Shown here: positions 16,207-24,734 of the stretch, one piece after another
Position numbering within the stretch: the stretch's first letter is position 1
Layout of the letters: each line of letters begins with the position of its first letter
Assembly: GCA_024685775.1 (NCBI GenBank)
Contig: JAIKVL010000026.1
Coordinates: forward strand, 1-58,897
Origin: Clostridia bacterium
GTDB taxonomy: Bacteria > Bacillota > Clostridia > Christensenellales > CAG-1252
DNA: 58,897 nt
Direction of reading: 5' to 3'
Notes under the pieces: model-generated
Seen by the model: only the letters and a program-made list of their open reading frames with translations
The model's database searches: none
Told to the model about the DNA's origin: nothing
Made by a program: the position numbers and the translations under genes

Positions 16207-17833
16207 TTATAACCGCTTCGAAGACACGATCAGTTCTTTTTTCTCGACGCGTTCGTTCAGCGCGGCTTTGGGGATCGGCTTCCCGAAAAGGTACCCTTGC
16301 AGGCGATTACAGCCGACCTTATTCAAAAATTCCGCTTGCGCCTTCGTCTCCACGCCTTCCGTCAAAGTCAGCATATGGATGCGGTTCGCCATCTTGATGA
16401 TGCAATCGATGAGCATCCGCGCCTTCTCGCTGTTTTCGAGGTTGGAGAGGAAACGCATATCGATCTTGATGACGTCGAATTGATAATCTTTCAGAACGTT
16501 CAGCGAGGAATAGCCGCTCCCGAAATCGTCCAGCCACAGCGCGTAGCCCAATTCTTTGATCCGATTCATCGCTTCGTTCAGCTTCGTAAAGTTATCCGTC
16601 AGCGCGCTTTCCGTGACTTCGACGTGGATCAAGTCTTTCGAGACGCCCTTCCTTTTTGGTGAAGACGACGAAATGGTCGTCGGCTTGCCTCGCGCACAAA
16701 GCGCCTCGGAAGGTTTCGGAAAAGTCTTTCCCGATCGAGACCAAGAACGCGTCGCCCGCCTCGAACCCCCGTTGATCGTTAAACTCTTTGAAGTTATAGA
16801 CGTTCAAAAAGAGCATGACGTTTTCTTCGAAATTCCCGTCGAGCCCTTCGATGCCCTCTTTCGCAAGTTCGGTGAAGTAAGCGTAATTATACAGCCCGGT
16901 CAACCCGTCTTCCTTCGCATTCTTTTCGAGTGCTTTGGATTTCCGCGCTTCGTTTAACCGCCCGTGATAGATCGCGAAACAAATCGTCGTCAGAGAAATA
17001 AAGAACGTAAGATAGTTCACGGCGTTACCGGAAATGATCTTCCGAACCGCGCCGCCGATGAGGATCTCTTGGTGCTTAAAGGTCAACCCGCCTTGGAAGG
17101 TAAGCAGGATGAAATAAAAGCCCAAAAATCCCGCGCCGAGGATCAGGACGGTGATATACGGGCGATAGATTAACAGACAGCCGACGTAAATGACCATCGT
17201 CAAAAAGCAAATAATCTCTTTTCCGCCCCAAAAATCGCTGTATGAGACGTAGACGCCGAACGCAAGACAGATTAAGGTAAAGCAAATGATCGCGGCGTGT
17301 TCCAAAGCGACGATATTTTGATTCTTAACGAATTTGAAAACCGCGTAAGTGACGATCGCCGCGCCGATCGCAAACAAAAGAACGTAGATCGTGATCAGCA
17401 TCGCGTTCATAATATTCGCCATAACGGGCGTAACGGTCGCGCTCGTCTTGGTAAAGGTTTCGAGCTTCAAAACCGCGGTGTACAGCATACACGCCGAACC
17501 GACCGAAACGAGGGCGATAAACCGCCCTTTCGAAAGCTTTTTGTCCCTTTGGTAAAACATACAAAAGAGCATCAGCGCAAGTCCGATCAATAAAAACAGC
17601 CAGTATTTGGACGTGTACTTGACGAGCAATTCGGAAAAGCTTCCGCCGGCTTGAACCTTGGGCGCGATCTTGGAATACGCCTGACGGATCAGCATCCAAA
17701 GTTCGAGCATAACGACGATAAAGCCCATATACCGACTGCTGCGGATATTGGCGTCGTGTAAATAATCGTTTTCGTATTTACTCAGTTTTTCAAAACCGAA
17801 GAGATGCGAAAAGAAACCGAACGCTTTTTTCAT
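16207..17833 (-). pseudogene. Decayed membrane GGDEF-EAL protein
   Basis: From 17833 (or 17842) an ORF encodes seven or so membrane segments, then a GGDEF-like domain (AKEDGLTGLYNYAYF, FLNVYNFKEFNDQRG). The signature position reads ARQADDHFVVF, so cyclase activity is unlikely. The frame then breaks at about 16640. The other frame resumes as GVSKDLIHVEVTESA and continues to a typical EAL C-terminus (LWLDDFGSGYSSLNVL, TEGVETKAQAE, LQGYLFGKPIP), stopping at 16207. Comparison with EAL domains shows that the first half of the domain, with the EAL motif, is absent. An internal deletion with a frame change is the simplest reading. It lies downstream of the McrB-like pair, as does the intact GGDEF-EAL gene at 56236. 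Confidence 0.75.
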
Positions 17834-17976
17834 AGTAATCATTTTATCATAAGATCCTATAAAAAGGAATACCCTTCGGTTTTTTTGTTGCGTATGCGGA
17901 AAACCTTCGAAGCGAAAATGACAAATACGGCGATCAAAAACGTAAAGCGAGAAAAAAAAATCGAACCGAATAACGC

Positions 17977-19446
17977 TCAATGCACCTTCTTGCAATGCGG
18001 GCAGAGGTAGGCGGAAGGGGTCAGGCGGTTGATGTTGCGGAAGTTCAGGCGCGCTTCGGGTTCGACGATCTCTTTGGGGTTCTTCGGGCGGATGAAGCGG
18101 TCGATATAAGTATGATAATACGGCAGTTGCTTTTCGGGGCAGACGAGCTTTTCGACGACCTGATTACAAGCGCCGCAGACGTAACGTTCCTTTTCCCCGT
18201 CCTTTTTCATCGCACCCAAGCAAAACGGACAGACCTCGAACGAAGTCGAGGACATAACCATTCCTTTCAAAAGGATCTGCCACAGGCGGCGGAAGGAATC
18301 GAGCTCTGTGATCCCGACGAGCCGCGCGCCGTCGGACGGAACGGGCGACAGGAATACGACCTCGTCTGCGCCGAAATCGGCGCTCGCCTTGGGGTTCTTA
18401 TCGTATTTGCAAACGGGCAAAAGAAAGATCGTGTACGTCCGATGATTGACGAACGTCAGAAGAAAACCGCGGTTTTCCCACGCGCCGACCTTTCGGACGT
18501 TCAACCGATAGTTTTTCGCGGCGACGGAGAGATCCAACGCGTCGAACCGAAGCGTCTGCCTCTCTTCCTCCGCAAAGCCGAAATGTTGAAGGGAAAAGAG
18601 CAACAGGATCTCGCAAAACCAAAAGTAATTCGCGTTGTCAAAAGGGAGTTGCTTTGCGATCGCGTCGTTTTTGCACGCATCGAAGAAGCGATAAAGGTTA
18701 TAGATCTTCCGATAGTCTTTATCCATCGAAAGGATATTCGTCTTATAGAGTTTTGCGACGCGCTTGTCGCGGTTCGCGCGATAGACCTTTTTATACAGCC
18801 GCCCCGCGATCTTATGATAAAACGCAACGAGTTTGTCTTTGAGCTCGCCCGCCTCGTCCGTGTATCGCCCGAAATTGCGGATATAGCCCGTGTGCAATTT
18901 TCCCAAAACGATATAGTATTCGAGATGATTCGTTCGATCCAAAATGTTGACGTTATGGAGTTTTTGGGAAAACATCATATCGTCGAGAAGCCTCACTTTG
19001 GCGCGAAGATAGCCGAGGACGAGATCGACGGTGTTCGCGAACACCACGTTTTCATAGATCGAATAATTGTCCTTATAGGTGCGCGACAAAAGTTTGCGCG
19101 GTTTGATCCCCTCTTCGTTTACGTCCGCCCATAACTCGATATGGGACGCGACGTGATCGAGGGATTTATTGTTTATATAACGAATGGATTCGACGGGAAG
19201 GATCTCTTCTTCTTCGATCAAGTGGATAATGGGTTTGGAGAAAATGCGAGCGACGGAAGGAAGCGCCGCCCCGATCTTTTCCGCGGCGAGTTTGATCTCG
19301 GCGAAGTCGGGTTGCTCGTAGACGGCGTACAGGTTCAAATTACGGGTGCAATAATAGTCGAGCTCGGAAAAAAACATTCCGTCGTATTTCCAAACGAACG
19401 ACCCGAAGGAATCGTACCACGCGTTCAGCGCGTCTGCCTCTCGCAT
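17977..19446 (-). CDS. DUF2357-like partner of an McrB-type ATPase, with zinc ribbons
   Basis: 489 aa, no membrane segments. The middle contains RKLLSRTYKDNYSIYENVVFANT, which fits the block around the ENxF motif of DUF2357/McrC-like proteins, followed by a helical section and a beta-rich region (FLLTFVNHRTYTIFLLPV) that could hold a nuclease fold. The C-terminus has two Cys pairs CPFC/CGAC near 405-425 and a final CPHC near 485, probably zinc-binding. It starts at the base after the TAA of the ATPase gene, so the two products are very likely made together. McrC-like partners feed or are driven by McrB-like rings. Whether it cuts DNA is unknown. Confidence 0.65.
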   Translation of the reverse strand: MREADALNAWYDSFGSFVWKYDGMFFSELDYYCTRNLNLYAVYEQPDFAEIKLAAEKIGAALPSVARIFSKPIIHLIEEEEILPVESIRYINNKSLDHVASHIELWADVNEEGIKPRKLLSRTYKDNYSIYENVVFANTVDLVLGYLRAKVRLLDDMMFSQKLHNVNILDRTNHLEYYIVLGKLHTGYIRNFGRYTDEAGELKDKLVAFYHKIAGRLYKKVYRANRDKRVAKLYKTNILSMDKDYRKIYNLYRFFDACKNDAIAKQLPFDNANYFWFCEILLLFSLQHFGFAEEERQTLRFDALDLSVAAKNYRLNVRKVGAWENRGFLLTFVNHRTYTIFLLPVCKYDKNPKASADFGADEVVFLSPVPSDGARLVGITELDSFRRLWQILLKGMVMSSTSFEVCPFCLGAMKKDGEKERYVCGACNQVVEKLVCPEKQLPYYHTYIDRFIRPKNPKEIVEPEARLNFRNINRLTPSAYLCPHCKKVH

Positions 19447-21825
19447 TTAGATATCCTCGTTGAGCTTGCGAATGAATTCGGCGCACTTTTTGAGCCCGAT
19501 CTCCTCAAACTCCGCCGCGAGTTCTTCTTTATTCTCGACCGTCTTGAATTCGAGTTTGGCGACAACCTTGCTGAGATAGATCTTCTCCGCCGCTTCCGCC
19601 ACGACGTCTTTCCCCTCGAAACACGCCGAATAGATCTTAACGAAGTTCTCGATCTGACGCTCGATACGATTTCCGAAAGAAAGGTTATACGCCGAGAGAA
19701 TCTCCTCCGCTTTCGCGATGGGTTTATAACTCGAAAGATCGAACTGCTTGCGCTCGGTCGCCTCTTTCAACAGCCGAGAGAATGCGCCCGCGTCGAGGAA
19801 ACGCGGCGCCATCGGTTCGCCGAACGACGTGATCTTCTTCGCGCGGCGGGTAAAATTCATCGTGTTCGCGCGATCGTAAACCTTATCCGAGATCTCGAAG
19901 GTGGATTCGTCGCGGTTCGCGGTCCCGACGAACCAAACGTTTTTGGGAATGGGCAAAGTCATATCGTCTTTCAACATCTTATAGGAGACGCGCTCGCCCG
20001 ACTCGCGATTCGCGATCCGGATATTGACGAGCTTGATCTCTCTTTTATCCTCTTCATTCTCCATCAGGGACAGAAAATCGGAGAAGTAGTACTCGATACG
20101 CGAGAGGTTCATTTCGTCCAAAACGATGAAAGTAACGACTTCGGGATTCAACTTCGCCTTATAAAGATCCTGCGTAAACTTCTTGGGCGTGTAGGTCTTG
20201 GAAAACTCGTTGTAATAGCCGAGAAGTTCGTTTTTATCTTTCCAACTCGATTCGACTTCAATGATGTCGCAGGTCCCGAAGATCGCTTCGGCAAAGATCT
20301 TCGGAAGACTCGTCTTACCCGTTCCGCTCATACCCTGCAAGATCGAAAGGCGACTGATCCCGAGCCCCGCGACAAAAGTCGCGATATCTTCGGGAGAGTA
20401 AGAAAGGCGCAGGCGGGAGTTTTTCGCGTAATCCACGACGAACTTTACGAGCGCGGGAAGCGTAATCGACGGGAACGCCGCCGCCTTACGCTTTTCGAGA
20501 AGCGCGTCGAATTCCGTCTTTTTGGAATCGAGGAAGGTAAAGGGCGGGCATTGGTCGATCGCCGTCTGTTTTACGGCTTGCGTTTCCACGCGCAAAGGAG
20601 ATTCGGCTGTCCCGACGGACGCGCCGGTTCCCGCAGGCGCGGGCGCGACCGCGCCGCTTCTCCTCTCCGTCTTTTCCCCTTCGGAAACGGGAGAGTCTTT
20701 CCCCGAAACGGACGGCGCTCCGCCTTCGAGCGCGAGTTTTCTCACTTTTTCCTCTTCGATCGTCAATTTCGAATAAGGTTTCAATATGAAAAGAGCGGCG
20801 ATCAAAAGGATCGCGCCAATGAAGAAAAAGATCGTGTCGGTGCGAAAATCCCAGCCTTCGTCCAGCGTAACGCCGTAATACGCAAACAGGGTCGACAGCC
20901 GTTCGATGTTGGATTTTTGGACGACCTCGTACGATACGCCGAGAGCGGTCAACGCGCCGACGCTCGCGAAGTCGAGGACGATGGATCCCAAAAAGACGGA
21001 TTTGAAGGTCTTGGAATCGCGGAAGAACGCCAAAACGGAAAAAAGCGCGCCGAGCGAAACGAAGACGAGGATCCCGAGAAGGAAATACGCGATCAACTGG
21101 AAACTCTCTCCGTAATCTTTGTAATGATTCAGGATCTCGTAGCCGTTTAAAGTAAGCACTTGCGAGGAATCGCTTTTCATGGTCGCGACGAGAATATTGG
21201 AAAGCGCCGTAACGATCGCGAGGAGGGTCGAGATCAAAACGAAGATCAGCATAACGACGCGAATCTTCGTTCCCCTTTGGGTAGAACCGCGCAAGACTTC
21301 GCGATACTTGCCGTTCAGGATCGCCTCCGGCAGCATAAGCGCGGCGGAAAGCGCGAACGGAAGATAGGAAAGCGTGTAGACGGGATCGGAACCCGCGCTC
21401 TTTTTATAAAACAGGGAAACATAGACCCCGAGCAAGAAAAACGCGAACGTTATCGAAGCGCAAAGATAGAGGACGCTCCCCGTGTTTTTATTGAACTCGT
21501 CGTTCTTTTGAAACAGATAGCGAAAATGCGAGATCGCGTACAGAACGGTCAGCAACAACGGGATCAGATACGACAAAAAGATGATCGAACCGAGGGGTTT
21601 GAAAGAATCCCGCGCGAAAACGTTATACAAAAACTTAAAGCGATACGCGGCGCCCGTATCGTCGACGGAATAACACACGGGGACGACGAAGATCAACGCT
21701 TCGAACAAGAGCGCCAACGCGATGAAAATGATACTGCGTTTTTTTCCGGCAAGCGACGCGCGTCCGAACTCGACCCGCTCGGCGGATTCTGCGGTTTTCG
21801 GAATCGTTTTATTCTTCTCGGTCAT
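19447..21825 (-). CDS. Membrane McrB-like AAA+ ATPase (locus 1)
   Basis: 792 aa from the ATG at 21825 behind GGGGAG. About eight membrane segments fill residues 25-350, then a linker with acidic and Ala/Pro-rich sequence. The AAA+ domain follows: Walker A QGMSGTGKTSLP near 500, EVESSWKDKNELLGYYNEFS, Walker B FIVLDEMNLSRIEYY, and WFVGTANRDESTFEISD, which holds the GTAN sensor of the McrB clade. The end has SFGNRIERQ. It matches the ATPase at 50953 along the whole AAA+ part. McrB proteins are normally cytoplasmic, so the membrane anchor is unusual. The partner gene follows immediately. Confidence 0.8.
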   Translation of the reverse strand: MTEKNKTIPKTAESAERVEFGRASLAGKKRSIIFIALALLFEALIFVVPVCYSVDDTGAAYRFKFLYNVFARDSFKPLGSIIFLSYLIPLLLTVLYAISHFRYLFQKNDEFNKNTGSVLYLCASITFAFFLLGVYVSLFYKKSAGSDPVYTLSYLPFALSAALMLPEAILNGKYREVLRGSTQRGTKIRVVMLIFVLISTLLAIVTALSNILVATMKSDSSQVLTLNGYEILNHYKDYGESFQLIAYFLLGILVFVSLGALFSVLAFFRDSKTFKSVFLGSIVLDFASVGALTALGVSYEVVQKSNIERLSTLFAYYGVTLDEGWDFRTDTIFFFIGAILLIAALFILKPYSKLTIEEEKVRKLALEGGAPSVSGKDSPVSEGEKTERRSGAVAPAPAGTGASVGTAESPLRVETQAVKQTAIDQCPPFTFLDSKKTEFDALLEKRKAAAFPSITLPALVKFVVDYAKNSRLRLSYSPEDIATFVAGLGISRLSILQGMSGTGKTSLPKIFAEAIFGTCDIIEVESSWKDKNELLGYYNEFSKTYTPKKFTQDLYKAKLNPEVVTFIVLDEMNLSRIEYYFSDFLSLMENEEDKREIKLVNIRIANRESGERVSYKMLKDDMTLPIPKNVWFVGTANRDESTFEISDKVYDRANTMNFTRRAKKITSFGEPMAPRFLDAGAFSRLLKEATERKQFDLSSYKPIAKAEEILSAYNLSFGNRIERQIENFVKIYSACFEGKDVVAEAAEKIYLSKVVAKLEFKTVENKEELAAEFEEIGLKKCAEFIRKLNEDI

Positions 21826-21929
21826 AAACACTCCCCTAATGCTCGAATTAAGAAAAGTATATATCAAAAATTCAAAATTTGCAAGACCTTCCGTCGAGGT
21901 TGGCGGCTCGAAAAGGTCCCGCGATCTAT

Positions 21930-21958
21930 TTGCGCCGAAAAAAGAAACACGCTATAAT
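21930..21958 (+). promoter_or_regulatory. Promoter touching the start codon of the gene at 21965
   Basis: TTGCGC (21930-21935), spacer of 17, TATAAT (21953-21958). The ATG follows the -10 box after only six bases, so the transcript would begin at or near the start codon. Confidence 0.7.
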
Positions 21959-21964
21959 GAGATT

Positions 21965-22534
21965 ATGAAAGCTTCGAAATATACGTTGATCGCGCAAGCG
22001 ATCGGAATGTACGTTATGCACTCGCCGCTGTACGCGCTCCTGATCTTTTTGAGATTCGACATAAGCAACGGCGTGCAAAAAGGATTGCTCATCGCCGCTT
22101 TGGTCCTGACGATCCTTCTTTTCCCGCTTTGCGTCGCGAATATCGTCTTGGCGGGATTCTCCGTTTTGTACGGCGATTTCGATCCGCGCAAGACGACGAT
22201 GGGCGTTAAGCTCGCGCTGATCCCTTGGTACGTCTTGAACTTCGTGATCGGTTTGGCGTTCGTCGGCATCCTCGCGAACCCGTTTTTGATGGTCGCAATC
22301 CCCGTCGCGCTCGCCGTCTTGATCGGGACGACCTACTTTTATATGATCGCGACCTCGTTTCCGAACGTCGCGTTTATCATAAAAGGCTTCGTTAAACAAA
22401 AAAAGCCCGCCACGGCGGCGACGATCGTTTCTTTGGTCTTTTCTTTTATTTTCGGATTGGATATTATCGGAAGCGTGATCGCCTATCGCGCGAAAAAGCG
22501 CGAAGTCGCGGAATCTTCCTACACGATCGAATAA
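21965..22534 (+). CDS. Small multi-pass membrane protein
   Basis: 189 aa with five or so membrane segments (YTLIAQAIGMYVMHSPLYALL, LLIAALVLTILLFPLCVANIV, LALIPWYVLNFVIGLAFVGIL, FLMVAIPVALAVLIGTTYFYM, TAATIVSLVFSFIFGLDIIGS) and a short charged C-terminus. I do not recognise a family. It is the only plus-strand gene between two minus-strand units. No SD is visible before the ATG, which agrees with leaderless translation from the promoter at 21930-21958. Confidence 0.65.
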   Translation: MKASKYTLIAQAIGMYVMHSPLYALLIFLRFDISNGVQKGLLIAALVLTILLFPLCVANIVLAGFSVLYGDFDPRKTTMGVKLALIPWYVLNFVIGLAFVGILANPFLMVAIPVALAVLIGTTYFYMIATSFPNVAFIIKGFVKQKKPATAATIVSLVFSFIFGLDIIGSVIAYRAKKREVAESSYTIE

Positions 22535-22552
22535 CGATTTACAAATTTATTA

Positions 22553-23272
22553 TCAACCGAATAACCCGCCCGATACTTCAAGGATCTGCCCCGTGATATA
22601 CGAGGCTTCTTCGCTTGCGAGGAAGCGAACGGCGGCGGCGACGTCCGCAGGTTCTCCGATGCGGGCGATCGCGAGTTTATCCACGAAATCCCTTTTTTCT
22701 TCTTCGGTAAGGCGGGAATTCATCTTCGTGTCGATGAGCCCCGGAGCGACGGCGTTTACGGTGATCCCGAGCGAACCGACTTCGGCGGCGAAAGACTTGG
22801 TAAAGCTTTCCACCGCGGCTTTGGACGCGGCGTAAGCCGCTTCACACGGCGCGGAGCGTGAGCCCCAGATCGAAGACACGTTTACGATCCTGCCGCCCCC
22901 TCTCATCAAATTCGCCGCCCATTTCGAGGTCAAAAAGACCGAGCGAACGTTTACGCGAAAGACCTCGTCCCATTCCTCTTCGGACAGATCCAAGACGAGC
23001 CCCGCGCGGCTGATCCCCGCCGCGTTCACGAGGACGTCGGGCGCGCCGAATTCTTTTTCAAGCTCCGAAAGCGCCGTTTCCGCGCCGCTTTTCGCGAAGT
23101 CGATCTTTTTGAGGACGATCATTTCGCCGTATTGCGCAAGCTCGGAAGCGAGGGCTTTTGCGGCTTCCTCGTTTTTATTCCAGACGAGAGCCACTCCGAA
23201 CCCTCTTTTCGCAAAATCGCGGGCGATCGCGCTTCCGATCTCGCCCGACGCTCCCGTCACGACCGCTTTCAT
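22553..23272 (-). CDS. 3-oxoacyl-ACP reductase-like short-chain dehydrogenase
   Basis: 239 aa Rossmann-fold NAD(P)H oxidoreductase. It has the nucleotide-binding TGASGEIGSAIA, NAAGIS, catalytic Ser in VNVSSIWGS, YAASKAAVE with Tyr and Lys, and the late VAPGLIDTKMN. The closing EVSGGLFG is typical of FabG. The start at 23272 follows GGAGGAAAGAGA and overlaps the stop of the upstream lipoprotein gene (ATGA). There is no fatty-acid gene cluster nearby, so the true substrate could differ from 3-oxoacyl-ACP. Confidence 0.85.
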   Translation of the reverse strand: MKAVVTGASGEIGSAIARDFAKRGFGVALVWNKNEEAAKALASELAQYGEMIVLKKIDFAKSGAETALSELEKEFGAPDVLVNAAGISRAGLVLDLSEEEWDEVFRVNVRSVFLTSKWAANLMRGGGRIVNVSSIWGSRSAPCEAAYAASKAAVESFTKSFAAEVGSLGITVNAVAPGLIDTKMNSRLTEEEKRDFVDKLAIARIGEPADVAAAVRFLASEEASYITGQILEVSGGLFG

Positions 23273-24072
23273 TCTCTTTCCTCCCAATTCGCGAACAACG
23301 CGATCGAACTGCCGTTTACTTTGAACAGTTCTTTTTGATGCGCTTCGACGAAACTCGGCGTCAACGCGCGAACGTATTCGCCGTCCGCCGCGCCTCCGAC
23401 CGAGAATCCGAGAAAACGCGCGTCGGAGCGCGAAAGGTCTTGAAGAGGGAGTTCCTCTCCGAAGACGTAGAAGGCGGGATTCGGATTTTCCGCGTCTTCC
23501 AATCCGATATACAGGACCTCGTAGCGGACGGGCTCGAAGACGGCGCGCAGAACGATCGAGCCTTCCGTCCCCTTTTCAATTCGGGTGACGGTGCTTTCCG
23601 GGTCGTCAAAATAACTCCATTTTACGAACTTCCAACCGAACGGCGCGATCGCTTTCGCGAAGTTAAACTCGCTCGTCTTATCATAGGAAGAGGGATTCTC
23701 CGAGGCGTTTCTTCCCATTTGCAAAAGATATCGGATCGAATATTTCTTCGGGATCTCCACCGCGTACAGCGTAAAAGATTCGGTAACGGGCGACGAGAAA
23801 TCGTAGGCATAGGGATCGAGCCCGTCCCGCGCCCAGACGACTTCGTAGCCGGCTTTCGCGTCGTAAGAAGCGGAAGGCTTTTGAAGAAGGTCGCCCCTCT
23901 TTACCTTCACGGGATCGGGCGCGAACGCCGAAGACGAAAGGTACGCCGTGCTGAAAGAAACGGTGTAAACCTCGTTTTTGAGATCGCCTTTTTTATCTTT
24001 GCAGGAAAAAAAGCAAATCGCGGCGGAAAAGAGAAAAAGGATCGCCGCGAAAAGCGCGAGAGATTTTTTCAT
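23269..24072 (-). CDS. Lipoprotein with InlB-like beta repeats
   Basis: 267 aa. Signal MKKSLALFAAILFLFSAAICF with Cys near 24 (FSCKDKK). The mature protein carries three or four units of the Listeria-Bacteroides repeat type (YTVSFSTAYL..., YSIRYLLQMG..., YEVLYIGLED...) each with strand ends such as FTLYAVE, IVLRAVFEP and IALFANWEE. These domains usually act as surface spacers or adhesive modules. It lies between lepB and the SDR gene with four-base overlaps on both sides, so it belongs to the same operon. Function beyond surface display is not clear. Confidence 0.75.
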   Translation of the reverse strand: MKKSLALFAAILFLFSAAICFFSCKDKKGDLKNEVYTVSFSTAYLSSSAFAPDPVKVKRGDLLQKPSASYDAKAGYEVVWARDGLDPYAYDFSSPVTESFTLYAVEIPKKYSIRYLLQMGRNASENPSSYDKTSEFNFAKAIAPFGWKFVKWSYFDDPESTVTRIEKGTEGSIVLRAVFEPVRYEVLYIGLEDAENPNPAFYVFGEELPLQDLSRSDARFLGFSVGGAADGEYVRALTPSFVEAHQKELFKVNGSSIALFANWEERE

Positions 24073-24731
24073 AAGCGGGTCTTATATTTCCCGCCGATCT
24101 TCGCGAGAATGACCTTGCCCATCAGCCAAGAATCTTGGATCGGACCGTAATCTTCGCTGTCGTAGCTGTTGTTTCGGTTATCGCCGAGGACGAAAAGCTC
24201 GCCTTTGCCGACCGTCCAAGAGCCTTCTTTGACGCCGCCCGCCGCGACGAACAGCGTCGGATTCATCGGAAAATCGTTTACGATCCTGCCGTTTCGCAAA
24301 AGCTGCGCTTGGGAAACGGAAACGTAACGGATCTCGATCTTATCCCCTTCGACGCCGATCACGCGCTTGATGACGCAGGTATAATCGTTTGAGGATTCCT
24401 CGCTGACCTTCGGGATCTTATTGACGAAGGGGAGCGAATTGAAGAAATCCGCGATCGAAATGGAATTCGCCGGATTTTTGCTCGTTACTTCCGTCGAGTT
24501 CGGGCGATAAAAGACGATGACGTCGCCCCTGTCGATCTTGTAAAACTTCTTTTGGACGTAGACCTTATCGCCCTCCGAGTTAATGGTCGGCATCATGGAT
24601 TCGCCGATAACGGCGACGGGCGCGAGGAAAAACTGCTGGATCAGACCGACGAGAATAACGGCGATCAGCAAACACAGCATAACCTCGACGATCACTTTCA
24701 GAAGTTTCGTATTCTCTCGTCTTTCTTCCAT
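24069..24731 (-). CDS. lepB: Signal peptidase I
   Basis: 220 aa membrane peptidase that removes signal peptides from secreted proteins. One N-terminal membrane segment (VEVMLCLLIAVILVGLIQQF) is followed by box B VIGESMMPT with the catalytic Ser, and the general base Lys in CVIKRVIGVEGD. Box E reads LGDNRNNSYDSEDYG. This is the bacterial Ser-Lys type, in contrast to the Ser-His type at 50107 and 55563. The operon continues into the InlB-like lipoprotein. Confidence 0.92.
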   Translation of the reverse strand: MEERRENTKLLKVIVEVMLCLLIAVILVGLIQQFFLAPVAVIGESMMPTINSEGDKVYVQKKFYKIDRGDVIVFYRPNSTEVTSKNPANSISIADFFNSLPFVNKIPKVSEESSNDYTCVIKRVIGVEGDKIEIRYVSVSQAQLLRNGRIVNDFPMNPTLFVAAGGVKEGSWTVGKGELFVLGDNRNNSYDSEDYGPIQDSWLMGKVILAKIGGKYKTRL

Positions 24732-24734
24732 ACC

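Noticed and set aside
19141..21150. A 669-codon plus-strand frame opposite the first McrB-like ATPase
   Set aside because: Arg/Asp/Phe-rich shadow. The minus-strand frame holds intact AAA+ motifs.
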